This document shows positions 38,077 to 52,000 of a DNA stretch of 64,000 nucleotides, piece after piece. The stretch is from the NCBI GenBank assembly GCA_026168455.1, contig CM047431.1:44519466-44583465 (forward strand), given 5' to 3'. The notes beneath the pieces were generated by a model. The model had not been told where the DNA came from, made no database searches, and was given only the letters and a program-made list of their open reading frames with translations. This DNA is from Theocolax elegans (taxonomy: Eukaryota; Arthropoda; Insecta; Hymenoptera; Cerocephalidae). Position numbers and translations under genes: made by a program. Every line of letters starts with the position of its first letter. The first letter of the stretch is position 1.

Positions 38077-41000
38077 CAGTTATCGTTATAATACCCGGAG
38101 AGTAAGTTAAACCATACTTATTAATAATGACCCTTCATCAAAAGGTGTACAAGCCGCTTTCTCCGCGAGAAGAGGGGGAAAAAAGCCGAAGAATCAAGGT
38201 AAGAAGTATCCGAAAGTTTCTACTCGAAGTAAACAGTATAAAAAATGCAAAAGCTCGTCTTGAGGTGGGTATGCGTATGTGTGTGTGTATGCGTAGGTAA
38301 AGTTCCCTTGAAAATTTTCGACGTCACGCGGAAGTGGCGGTGGCGGCGGCGGCGGCGGCGTCTCGTCAGTCGTCGCCCATTGAGAGGTGCACATGCGAGG
38401 CTAGTCAATTTTCGTGCGCGGCGTTCGTAGCGTGACCGACACGTGTTGAACGCACTCACGAGATCACCGAGAGTGCAGAGCATGCAAAGAACTCGGTTCA
38501 TTCTCTCGCTCGCTTGCCTGCCTGCTTGCTTGCTTGCTTGCTTACTTGCCCTCTGTCACTGACCCTATGCATCTACCTATTATACGTGTGAGTATGTATG
38601 CGCGACATGTGTGTACGTGCCCAAAGACGCGCACCTCCGGCTATACGTATACCACCGAGCTTCGACATCGTCGGTTAGTTAACCGTTCAACTGATAATCA
38701 TACCTTTATATATGTGTATATATATATAGGTTTATAAGAAAAAAGAGTTTCAAGTGTTATACGAATAAGTTCGCGGATATATATAATATACTCTGTTGAA
38801 TATTTTAGAACGATATATTTTATATTATAATATAATTTTTCTATAATATATTATAATTTTTATCACCCAGGCAAAAGTTTTTAAATTAATATAGAAATTT
38901 TGTCGGTTTTGCTGTGGTAACGTCTAACGACTCTGAGAACTCCAAGTTGCTCGCTCGAAAAGGCACGACAATTCGCCGTGTATCAATCCCGAGGACAACA
39001 TTATGAAGGCCACAACCCGCCAGACATAAACCAAAAAGAGAAAGAAGAAGCAAATAAAATACTAAGTTATAAAATTGAAAATATTTTAAATAAGAAAGAA
39101 AGAAATTTTAAGTCTATGTGTTTCGTCTTGGGACCGTCCGCCAGAACTCATCAGTAGGGCGCAGACGGTCCCTGCCCCAGACACACAAGACAATATTACG
39201 GAATCAAAATAATGTTAAATTTCGGTATCGTAAGAACGATTGAACGGAGCTTATATAAGTACACATAAGGTGGAAATTCTGATTGTGGATGATACACGGC
39301 GAATAGTCGTGCCTTTTAGAGCGAGCAACTTGGAGTTCTTATAGAGTCTTTGAACGTTAGCTCAGCAAGACCGACAAAATTTCTATATTAATTTAAAAAG
39401 ATATATTTCATACATTGTGTATACGTTATATATACTAACGCATCAAGATTATTCTACCGATGTACTTTATTATATACGGGTGGTTCTCTGTGACATCGAA
39501 GATGAAAAAAATAAATATTGCTATAACTGTGGGAATATGTTTTAGAGGTATCCAGTAGTTCTCCTGAATTTTTTCAGATTTTTTCTGGGCCATTATTTTA
39601 AGTTACAGAGAGTCAAAGTTGACATTTTAGCACTTTTTTGCATTATATGCCCATTTTCATGAATTTTTAGCTCCCAGGGGATGCATTTTTCACTAAAAAC
39701 ATAAGTATGACTTTTTTTGTAAAATTTTCCCAACTTTTCATTAAAAATACTTTTAAAGACATAAATGTATGCTGTCACACTCTTGTAAGCCATTTAAACC
39801 TTAAATAGTGAAAATCAGCAATTCTGCTCCGGACTCTGGTAACCTAATACTGTCTAAAAGATGTCTTTTTATAGTCAGAAACTGCCTAAAAATTTCCAGA
39901 ATGGGTCTAAATCATTAAGATCACTTATGGTCAAAATATCCGGGAAAATTGCCCGAAATTTTAATAGAAATGTATATTTGTTGCCTTATAACGATGAATC
40001 TAGTAGCATGATCATTGCAAAAAAATTTATGCACTCACCTTAGAGTGGTAGAAAAGTATTTCCACTTGTTTCAGTATCCATCTGATTCCCTGTAAGCTGC
40101 TAAAAATATAAATATTATTATATAATTATGAAAAATTAATTTTTAAACATTTATAATGCTGAATTTTTAGTTTTACATCCCTTACAAGAATTATAATACT
40201 AATCTGAAGGATTACTATAAAAGTATCAACATTATTATTATTATTATTCAGCAATACATTGTTTAGATTTCACAAACTTGTCACTGTCACGTTATCATAT
40301 TATTCATTATAATTATATATCCGATTTATTTATATATCTTTTGTATTAAATACGTATATTCAGTTATTGTAATAATGATGTTTATATATTTATAGTAATC
40401 CTTCAGATTAGTATTATACTTCTTGTAAGGGATGTAAAACTAAAAATTCAGCATTATAAATGTTTAAAAATTAATTTTTTACATTTGTATAATAATATTT
40501 ATATTTTTAGCAGCTTACAGGGGATTAGATGGATACTGAAACAAGTGACTTTTCTACCACTCCAAGGTAAGTGCACAAATTTTTTTGCAATGATCATGCT
40601 AATAGATTCATCGTTATAAGGCAACAAATATACATTTCTATTAATATTTCGGGCACTTTTCCCGGATATTTTGACTATAAGTGATCTTAATGATTTAGAC
40701 CCACTCTGGAAATTTTTAGGCAGTTTCTGACTATAAAAAGACATCTTTTAGACAGTATTAGGTTTCCAGAGTCCGGAGCAGAGTTGCTGATTTTTACTGT
40801 TTAAGATTTACATGGCTTACAAGAGTGTGACAGTATACATTTATGACTTTAAAAGTATTTTTAATGAAAAGTTCGGAAAATTCGGAAAAAAGTGCTAAAA
40901 TGTCAACTTTGACTCTCTGTAACTTAAAATAATGGCCCAGAAAAAATCTGAAAAAATTCAGGAGAACTACTGGATACCTCTAAAACATATTCCCACAGTT

Positions 41001-44000
41001 ATAGCAATATTTATTTTTTTCATCTTCGATGTCACAGAGAACCACCCATATATATCCGTTTCCCGCAGGGTTAGTCCTTTCGTTGCTTTAGTAGAGATAG
41101 TACATATAAGAATTATAACGATTCAATTAATGTAGGTACATATATAAATATTTTGAATTAAAAAAAGTATTCATTTTCAGACCAAATATCGGTAAATTCT
41201 TATTTCTTTCATAACTTTTGACCAAATCAAGATATTTGAGCATCCTTTTTTAAATCAAATTCACTCGATCTCAGTTTTCTTTTGGATTTAAATTTGGAAG
41301 CATTTATTTATCTGTTTCAGAGTTACAAGTAATTAAATTTAAGAGTTTTCTGGCGAGTTTTTTCGTTATTTGGTTATATCTATTGTAAACAAGAGCGTTA
41401 GCGTCTAAAACTCCTTTCTTCATATTTTTATAGCAGAAAAAATATCCTAGAGTTTGGTAAAGATCTGTGGTCCTTTCCTTGTAAATCTACGTATCATACA
41501 GTGCAACGAATATTGTAACATTAGTTTATTCTTCTTAGAATAAATATCCTAAAAATTTCACCGTAATTTGGCCAAGAAAATCTTGGTGGAAAACGCCACA
41601 TCTAGCCGTGAAAAAAATATAGTGCACTATCTATACCAGAGTACTGATACTATTTTGTCCTTATGCAATATCATCACTTGATTTTAAATCGCGCAATATA
41701 TACATTTATACGTACCAATTTAATCTATTCTATCGATTAATTTTATTTAAATTTACTCTTTTAGTCAAAAAACTAATCGTTTAATCAAACGTGGTTAATA
41801 AGCTCGTAATTAAAGGTTAATTACCTGCAAATGATCTTCTATTTAAGTTAAGGGTAAATTTGTTAAAACAAATAATAAAAGTCTAATAATTTATTTAACT
41901 GCTTTGCTAAGTTATTCTTAATTATATTGTTATACAACTTTCGTATATTTTCTTTAATTAGTTTGATGAATTTATTACAATACCACGTTGTGTGTATTAT
42001 ATAATTCGTAATACTACTATTTGCAATATATATGGTTTCTTAAATGTGATAGCCATTGGTGTTAAAACATAAGAATCCGAGTAAAAAAATTTATATTTGT
42101 ATAAAGTTTATATCAACGTATCCAACGAAATTTTCCAAAACTTCGGAAAATATTAATTACGTATTTATATGCGAGTTTTTATAAACTGGATCTTTTGTGT
42201 TAGAGAAGACAAACATACTTTTAGTAACGTATATAATTAAGATTAGATTATAATTAAGATATTACTCGATTGTTTATGTTACAACCTCGATTCAGTATAT
42301 TAACGTAAACAATAAAATAGAGTCGAAGTATGAAATATCGAAAATACATATATATATATATTTTTAATATTTCTATAAACTTGTCAAAACATTAATTTAA
42401 GTTGATCTATCTTCAAAATGACTTTTAATCAATGCAATTCCAAGATTGGAAAAATCTCATTGGACACATCGATGGAAACTTTATCCAAAAGACAACCTTA
42501 TACAATTTTGCATAAATATAATTTTTATTTTACCGAAAATAATAAAATATTTTTAGTATCATATTTCTTTATTTTTTAACGTAACAAATTGTTATAATAT
42601 ACACGTATAACCATTAATATTTACAACGAAAGATAAAAAGTTATGCGAGAATTATAGAATGCACGTAGATTGTATGTATAAAAGTCGATGGAAAAAAAGG
42701 AAAAAATTGAACATTTAATTGTCGATTAACGCGACTTACCTGATGGAAGCCTAGATAACTTTCTATGCTGTGGGTAGCGAAGAAAACCTCCCCGTCGCAG
42801 GTCAAAATGAGCAGGAAGCCGTTCAATGCCTGTAACAAGTGAGAAATTATGGATGAGCTCCGATAAATCCAATAAAAATCCCTTCGTTCAATTTTTTCTT
42901 CGTTCTACCCCCAACGTTTAATCAAGTGTACATACTTTTAATTTAATCATACGATTTTAGAAAAATATTATTGTCCCGATTATTATCATCCATTACCATA
43001 ATATTATTTATATATACACGGAAAAAATGCTCATGTAAAAAAATAAGTACGGTTATAGATTATAAAATATTTAATATTGAATAAAACATTTAGCAAAATA
43101 ACTGTAAGAAAAATTGACTGATAGTAAAATCCACAAAAGTAAAATGTAACAATGATTATAATGCTAAGTTTACTACTTTTGAAGGTTATATCTACATAAT
43201 AAATTGTTTACAGATAAATGAACATTTTACAGATTGGTTATTATCAATAAAGACAAAAGTCTGTTTATGTAAATTATGTTTGCTTGTATGTGACCATTTC
43301 CAAGTATACTGATAACACATAAATATATCTAATTGTAACAAGTTTTTCTCAGTAGGTTAATATTATGTACTTCAAACTTAAACACCATTTTGATTTTGAG
43401 GTTAGAAATTATATGAAGAATTTATTAAATACCCATACACATATATTACATATCTATTTTAAATATGTATACTATCTAACACTTTGGCAAATATAATAAT
43501 AGTAGTAAAATAATATAAGAAATTATTAACGATGTTTACAAACATTCAAATTTAAAACTGTCTATGTGATATTTATACTTTATCTAAGTCTTGTTTTCTT
43601 GTCCCTTTTACTTTTGTGTTAATTAATTCGTATGAATGTTTCCATTTTATATTTATTATATTAAATAGACAATGAATTTTTTTTAAATGTATTAAAGTGT
43701 AATAAAAAACATATTAGCATACTTCAAAATTGAAAGGTATATGTAATTTCTAACCTCTCTGCAGACTTTAATAATAAAATTTACCTATGTCTAATAAAAA
43801 CTATTATTATAGTTCGACACAGGCAAACAATGGATGTGAATAATGTAATAATTTGACAATATTGTTAGTTTTTTTGGAAAAAATTGCGCAACTACTTATA
43901 TTACACAACTAATTATAAAACAACAGTAGCATATGTAATTATATCCATTTGTATTTTATAAAAATAATAGGTACGGTCTGAAGAGGATGACGAATTGCGT

Positions 44001-47000
44001 CATCGGAACGTCGCCAAGTGAGAATTATTCTGGTTGTTTTTTGCTCAACAAGATCAATTTCCATATAAAAAATCACAATTTTGGGTAATTAATTAAAGAA
44101 TAAATAATAATAATCATATGAAGATTTTTTAAAAAATTTACAATTTGACTTTAGACTAAATTATTTATATATATTTATATTTATAAAATTATGTAAGTTC
44201 TTTTTAATTTATCTTACACTCAACTTTAGTAAGTAATTTTTATTAGATACTTTTTTTCTTTAGAAACCTTCCGTAAAAATCCCCGCAACTTTCATCGTGC
44301 TATCTCGGTAATTTTTAAGTAACTGATCGAATGACACTGGTTTGCTCTTTTGGTACGGTAAAATTTATAAGATAAACTCTCTTCCTGCTAAATTATAAAA
44401 TAACATCTCACGTGACATAAATCCGATAAATGTACGAAAATCGATATATCTACTCATAAATTATTTTAACTGCTAAATATTTAAATAAAATTTTATAAAT
44501 TAAAATTATCTTTTCTATTAAAAAAATTTTTTACGACATTTAATAAATATTATGTATTTAAACCTAAAATCGACACAAACTTTGACTCGAACCATTGCGA
44601 GTTAAAAACTATCGATTGAAGCATATATTTACTAAATATTTTTTAATATCAGGTTAGACGAGAAAAAATTCGAGGTTATAAACTATAATTGAACAAAAAA
44701 GAAAGTTCAAAGCGTAAAACAAAAATCCACTCTCGTATCGTAAAAAAACAACGGAAAAGCATCTCTACTGTTGAAAATGAACGAGCAACGAACAGCTTCC
44801 ATTTTGGTCTGTACGAAAAGAAAATCTGATGGCGAGGGAAGAAGAAAAAAGCAGAATAAATAAGGTGGGGATGTTGTCGTCGAGGGTGTCGGTCTTAATC
44901 TACGCTAATCGAGGCGAGGGAAATCCGTTTTGAAAGCATGCGCGCGGATGCTGAATCGGGATTGGTCGGGGTAGCAAAGTCGATATCAGAGGGGGGGTTG
45001 AGAACCGCGTCGTAATGGGATTTGTCAATCCCGCCTGGTCGAACCCCTTTGCGCGATCGAATAAATCCGTGTCGCGATGGAGGCGTTTATAATGGCCCGT
45101 GTCTACGCTACTTTTTTCCTCTCCGTATAATTTTTCTTTATTTTTCAAAAATAACCTATCTTTTAGGTTAGTAATGGCATACCGTTATCCAAATTTTACA
45201 TCGTCTAATCATATAAAGTTAATTAAAATTTAAAAGGTACAATGTAATAAAATGTAAATATAACCTGCCTGATCCATGTATACGTATATTCCGAGTAAAT
45301 AACGCAAAAAATATATCGTAAAATAGGAGAAACGACGTTGTATCGAGACGAAAAACGCGATGTCCGTATGAGAAACTCTACGAGAAGGCATAAAAAGACA
45401 TTTTGCACGAATCTCCTGAAAAACGGGTGACACCGATAAATAAAGCACAAGAATTTGCTTAAAACAATCCGAAAGAAAAAACAAAGATAAAATGATCAAG
45501 TCGGTGTAAGTACGGGGATTTGAAAAATATACGCGTGGATCGTAGGAAGAGCGATAAAGAAAGGGAGAGAGAGAGAGAGAGAGAGAGAGAAGAGAGAGCG
45601 AGGTAGGTTTGGAGGACTCGGGCCGGGCCGGGCGTCTCTCACCTTGACTCTGGCGGACGGCGGGGTTCGTCGACGCCAGAGCACCACGGAAACGCCCGGG
45701 GTAACCAAGCGCCCGTAGCCAAGGCGCCCCGTTATATAGCCATATATATCAGAGAAAGAGAGAGGATCAATACCAGACTAGCACCGCGCACCACCGACTC
45801 CCCCACCCTGTCAGAGGTTAAACCCTCAAACCGCCGAGAGCCGAGAGAGACTCTATATCGAACCGTTCTCTCTTCTCCGTATATACACCACACACCCCTG
45901 TGGCCCGTACACCTCCAAGATTTCTTGACGATTTTCCTGCATCTTTCGTTTTACTTTCTCTACACGTTTACACGCACATTTTTTTATAATGTTTATCGAT
46001 ATATCACGGTAAATATGGAACATTTATTATCAAAAACTTAAATATTATTTTGATGCCACGGTTACAATTTCAACGATTTTCTACAAATACTAAGGGCTTT
46101 AGGATCACTTATCTTATTTAACAGATTTGTCTCTTTTTAATACTATGTTCTCTCCGTATTTTCACTGTCGCATATATGAATTTACACGATTTATTTCCTC
46201 AATCGGTGTTTGATAGTCTCCCGTTTTTTTTTAAATCTGCATTGCTATACTTTGAAAAGTATAATAAATTCATTCGAAACTTTGGGTGTTTCTTGATATG
46301 CGACATCCAAAAATTATTGCAGTCCGTAAACATTTTTTTAGTATAGCATTATGGAAAGAAACATAATTTTAAATCAAATTAAATTATTATTATCGGGTTG
46401 AAAAAATTATCGAATATTTTTATTATTGACATAAGAATATACTTACAAAATAAAATAAAAGCAAAAATAAGTAAACAAATTTGGGTCGCGTTCTTCTGTA
46501 CATTACTTTCGTAAATTCTCACATGCTGACAATTAGCAAAATTAAATTGTATACATCATACAAATTTTCCTATTTTATTAATATATTTTTCGAATTTTCA
46601 ACTGAAAATATTAAAAATATTTTTTTTATGAATTTGAACGACACACATAGATGCAAAAAATATCTATTTAGCATTATGATGAGGAAACGATCATTTAGGT
46701 ACAATGGTTATAAGTACGAGCAAACGCATTATTTTCGTTTTTACATCAATTTTTAATAGTAAATCAATATTAATCATCTAGTACAAATTCAGACTGGAGC
46801 GAACAATAATTATCGAGCTTCGTACTGCGAAAAATTACCGTATATAAAATTTACTACAAATTCATCAAAAATTTTGTATGAGAAATCCACGGTATAATTT
46901 TTACCACTGAATTAATGTAGTTTTACTCTCGTTTTCAGAAAAATTCTTTCAGGATTTGAGATAATATATATAAAAAAAAAGTTATTTTCAGGATTAAATG

Positions 47001-49009
47001 GTTAATTTTTACAATAATTATTTAAACGCAAGTGAATCTATTTGGAACACAATTTTTTTTAAACGCAGTCTATTTTTTAATTTTCTCTGGGAAATATTGT
47101 TAAGATGATCGATTCAAGTTTATTGACTATATAATAATATAATGCAAAATAAAGCAGTGCAATTACACCTAAGCTCTTGAAATATTTATAGCTCGAAAAG
47201 AAAATAGATTTCCGATACCGAAGTAGAAACTGGCTCGGAGGAAAATAAAATTCATGACGACGTTGTTAAATTTTAATTTTATACAAAAATATTATTGCAC
47301 GCATTTCCAACTGATATATATTTCATATTTTTACTTTTTTTTCTTCTGCCAATTATCGAGGATAAGTTAATAAGTTAAATTAAACATAATAGATCATAGA
47401 TTATTTATAAAAATTACTTTATAAAATTTATCTCTCTTTTAAATGTATATTTAATTTATATTTTGACGAAAATCTACTTATTAAAAATAGTTAGAGAATT
47501 ATTTATATTTTGTAAAATGTACACGAAAAGAATATTTCTATATAAAAATAATCGTGATAGTAAATTTGGGCTGTTTTGTTGATCTATAAAAAATACATTG
47601 ACAACATGTTTAAAATTGTGATGATATTCTTTAGGAATATTAGGAGTTTTTAGGTTAATTTTTCTGGAACACACAACAGCTGACACAAGTAGGGTCATAG
47701 TTGTTACGGTATTTTTATATTATAAAACTTTGTAAAAAAATATACATTTGAGTTTTTGCACCCAAGAATAATATAACATGTTGGGCTTATCGTTTCTCGC
47801 ACTGTGTAAAAATATTTTAGACAATAATGTAAATGTTTCTGTAGAGAACAGAATCGATAACTATTTGTCGGTACCAAACCGCACTGTGTTAAATTCTTGG
47901 GTGTGTACCATTCGTCTTACATTGAAACTGTATTAAAAAAAATAATTATTATTGAATAGAATGGAATAAATATTTATTTAAACAAAATTAAGTCTTTATT
48001 GAAATCGGCAATGAATTTAATATGAATAATTTTAATCATGACACCAGTTTCTACTTTGCAGTTGAAAATAAATGTAATGGGCGAGGATGAAGTAATAATT
48101 GTATAAGATAAAATAATTTGGAATCAGTATCAACGTTGTATACACACCGATGATAGAAGCTACATATAGACGTACGTATAGTAACAGAAATGTTAATTTA
48201 CGCTGTTTCCAATCTGATAATTATTTAGTTGAGCAATAGCATCATACCTAATGGTTACCGACAAAGTAGAAAAAAGTGAAATTTAATTAAATAATAAGTA
48301 TAAATTTTACAAAGTTCCAGGTGAATACAACAAGGACACCCTAAAAACTATCTGCACCGAAAAATCATGGAAAATCGTTCATTTTCGGTACAGAAATTTT
48401 TTAGGGTGTCTTCGTTGTATTAACCTGGAACTTTGTAAAATTTATACTTATTATTTATTTATTTAGTGCTTCTGTATTCGGGATTTGCATGAAATTGCAT
48501 ATTTTTAAACCAATTGTTATAAATATCTTTATTTGCTCTGTCGATAACCCACCCGGTATGCTACACCCCTTAATAGTATGCGTGTACTAAAAAAGTAATA
48601 TATATCCTTTTATACCCAAAAATAATGCAATGATAATTAAGACTTTGTTGTACAAGTACATTTATATTTTAATATTTATTTGAAGAAAATACATCTATCG
48701 ATGAACCAATGTGTACATATATATATATACACAAGAATTCATGGAGCACAACATATACATCTGTCAAGATTTAATTATCAACGAAGGTCAACGTGTAACC
48801 TCGCTAAAAGTATCTCATCTAACTCGATTAAAATTGATCACCGATATACGATTAGAATCGTATCGTGCGATATCGAATAAACATATATATACGTTTCTAT
48901 ACAGTATATTGCACCTATAAGAGAGAAAAGTATAACGAATCTTCGTGCAGCAGCCGGCCGGTTCCCACGTGACTTTGAAAAAGGTATGTGTGCACTACAC
49001 GTATAGAGG

Positions 49010-49045
<36 letters not shown>

Positions 49046-52000
49046 ATAGGTAGGTGTGTGTACGCGACATATCGGCGAAATTAATGGGCGCGATCGGGCC
49101 GCGTGTGCGGACATGCAAGCGTCAGCAACAAGTAAGACCTTGCTCGGCGGTGGTGCTGCTGGTGCTGGTGGTGCTGGTGGTGCCGCACGCTCATGCTGGA
49201 CAAAACGGGGGTGAGACAACCAGACAAAACAATTCCAACTCTCTTTCTCTTTTGCGCGCACGAAGCCTCTCTAAATCTAGTATACATGATTACTTTTCAC
49301 TTTAATTTTTCTATACACGTTCAACCTTTCTATTAACGAATGGTAATAACTCTTTTTTTTCGTAACATTCGTTTTTCCAAAAATATCAATACTACGAATA
49401 ATATACTGTCAATGTATGGAATATTCGAAATTTATACGATGTGTAAAGGTATAAACCTTTTTGGCTAATATATTAGAAAAATAAATCGACCGTACTTAAT
49501 TACAACCGCGCGAAGCTGTTATGGATTCCAAACTCGCTCGTTACCGCTGACCTATTTATTTGTTTCTTTATAATTTCGGTCATCGATAACAGTTGTACAC
49601 AACTTACACATTTGATTGATAAAAATTAATACGTTCAGTATAGTGAAAATAGATCGCTTGGTCATCGTAGCTCCGAGGGTCGAATCATCGTGAAAATAAT
49701 TTTATATTTTCTTATGATACTTCTATTTCACTCCCCACTGTTAATTTAAAAAATTAGAAATGTTATTTTTCTATTTCTTAAGGGCCAGCTAGGTTTTTAG
49801 TTTAAATAAATAAGAAAATACGTATTATACAACGTTTTGTTATCGTTCTTGTTCTTCCACCAATATATGATTCTGGGCAATTTTTATATTTAATTGATAT
49901 ACGCAACGTTATTTTTGTTTCAAGTTTTTGTCCTATCTTTCCCTAATTTTACAATTACATTTAAACTTCGAAATTAAAGTAATTCATAAAATTAAATATT
50001 TTCTTTTAAATTTGAGTCATTTTATCAAAATTTTCTCTGTATGATAATATTATTTTAGATTTATTAAAAATATTGGTATTTCTATCATATTTTATTTTAC
50101 TAAAACGTGTTTTTGTGCGTTAAAACGTTACTTTTAGCAAAACTAACCGGGATTTCTTATTTTGTATTATATTATATTTTCAGACCTACAAACATGAAAT
50201 ATAATTTTTTTCCCTAGAGTTTGTGGCGTTACAGCGAGTTATTGCGTAAATAATATCTACTCTATTATATCGGACTGCAAATGTTGTATCAAACTCTGGA
50301 ATAAATAAATAAATAAATAAATACTGTTCCATTTGTAAATTATAAGCCGATATATTGCCAATCATGAGTTGGGACAATATTCTCACAATTTACGTACTGT
50401 TCAATTAATAATCCAATAACTCGTGTAGAACAATGTAGTGATGTGCTGTTCTGCATACTGCATAGTACCAAATTCAAAATGTTAGCTAAAGAAGCCCAGT
50501 CTAAGTCTAGATGTTTTGTCTAGTTATACCGTCATGAAAATATGAAAATAGGTTAGTCGTTCGTCATTAATTCGTGTTTGTAGAGATCATGACACCGTTA
50601 AAGGTTCTGGCTTAACCGATACAATTTTCTTGGTGATACAAATAGACGTTTATTTACCGATCGCTAACAACATCTTGCAAGTGTTCCTTTATAATCACCG
50701 CGATACACAGACAAGGCTCCATTTTATGTACAATGCTTTTATCGGATATAAGATCAACAATAATGAACGTATATATTTTTTTAGCAAAAAAACAGTACAA
50801 AAATGTAATTATTATTATAAAATTATTTTAAATGAAATTAATGTAATCGAGTAAATTTTATTCTTTTACTTCTTATTTTATTTATTTTTCATAACCATCT
50901 ATATAGAATTAATGTGGATTTTACACTTATAAAATCATGCAGAAAGCCGGAGTTTTAGTGTCCAATGGCCATTTTTACGATAGATATAAGCAAATAATGA
51001 AAAATCTCGCCGAAAAAACCGTTGAGTTTGAACGCTTATAACTCAGAAACAATTAAAGATGTACGTATAAACTAAATTTTAAAAGAAAGCTGAGGTCGAG
51101 TAGATACGTTTTGAAAAAAGGAAGCTCAAATATTTTAATATGGTCAAAAGTTATGGGAGAAATAAGAATTAGCCAAAATTTTATCGAAAATTTAAAGTTA
51201 CAATTTAATGATTTTTTTAGCCCAAAATTCGTCTCCATTTTTTTAAAACGTATCTACTCGATCTCAGCTTTCTTTCAAAATTTAGTTTACACGTACATCT
51301 TAATTGTTTCTGAGTTTATAAGCGTTCAAACTCAACGGTTTTTTTTCGGCGAGATTTTTCATTATTTGCTTATATCTATCGTAAAAATGGGCATTGGACA
51401 CTAAAACTCCGGCTTTCTGCATGATTTTATAGTAGAAATTATATCCTAGAGTTTGGAGTAGATATATTGACCGACTTCACCTAGACGTATGATGAAACTT
51501 CGGTACTCTCGAATTTCATTAAAATGTCACTCGAAGCTTCCTTTAAAAACTCGAATCTTTTTTTCAAACAAGGAAATCGAAGTTATCTTTGAGGACATCA
51601 TTTCATTCTTGTCAAGTACGATATATTCAACTTGATTATATAAAAATTCTGACTGGACATACCGCTTTAATTTATCTGTACAGTGGTAATTTTCACTCTA
51701 GTTTCAAGATATTTAACAGACTATAGACTGTACCTAGATTTTTGCAAAATTACTTCCAAACTACTTGCAGATCAAATTTTTATACCATGTACTGTTATCA
51801 TATTGGTAAACTTGAATTTTCGTCAACTACTGTCGAAAATCAAGTACAATTTACAAGTACGCGCTCGTATATGTAACAGTATTCAAAATTTATCCTGAAG
51901 CAGCAAAATAACAAAGAAGGTAAAGAAGAAGAAGAAGAAGAAGAAGAGAAGAAGAAGAAGCTCTGTCAGCGTGAAGCCGGCGCCTCGCACACGGCTCAGC

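Noticed and set aside
39861..40744. Matching open frames in both arms of the 1.57 kb fold-back element
   Set aside because: The two versions differ mostly at amino-acid-changing sites, as expected for neutral non-coding arms, and resemble no transposase.
49054..49305. + strand frame with a hydrophobic Leu/Val stretch resembling a signal peptide, followed by a donor-like GGTGAGA
   Set aside because: The hydrophobic stretch comes from a GGTGCT/GTG trinucleotide repeat; no downstream exon or similarity supports a gene. It could be a non-coding transcript.
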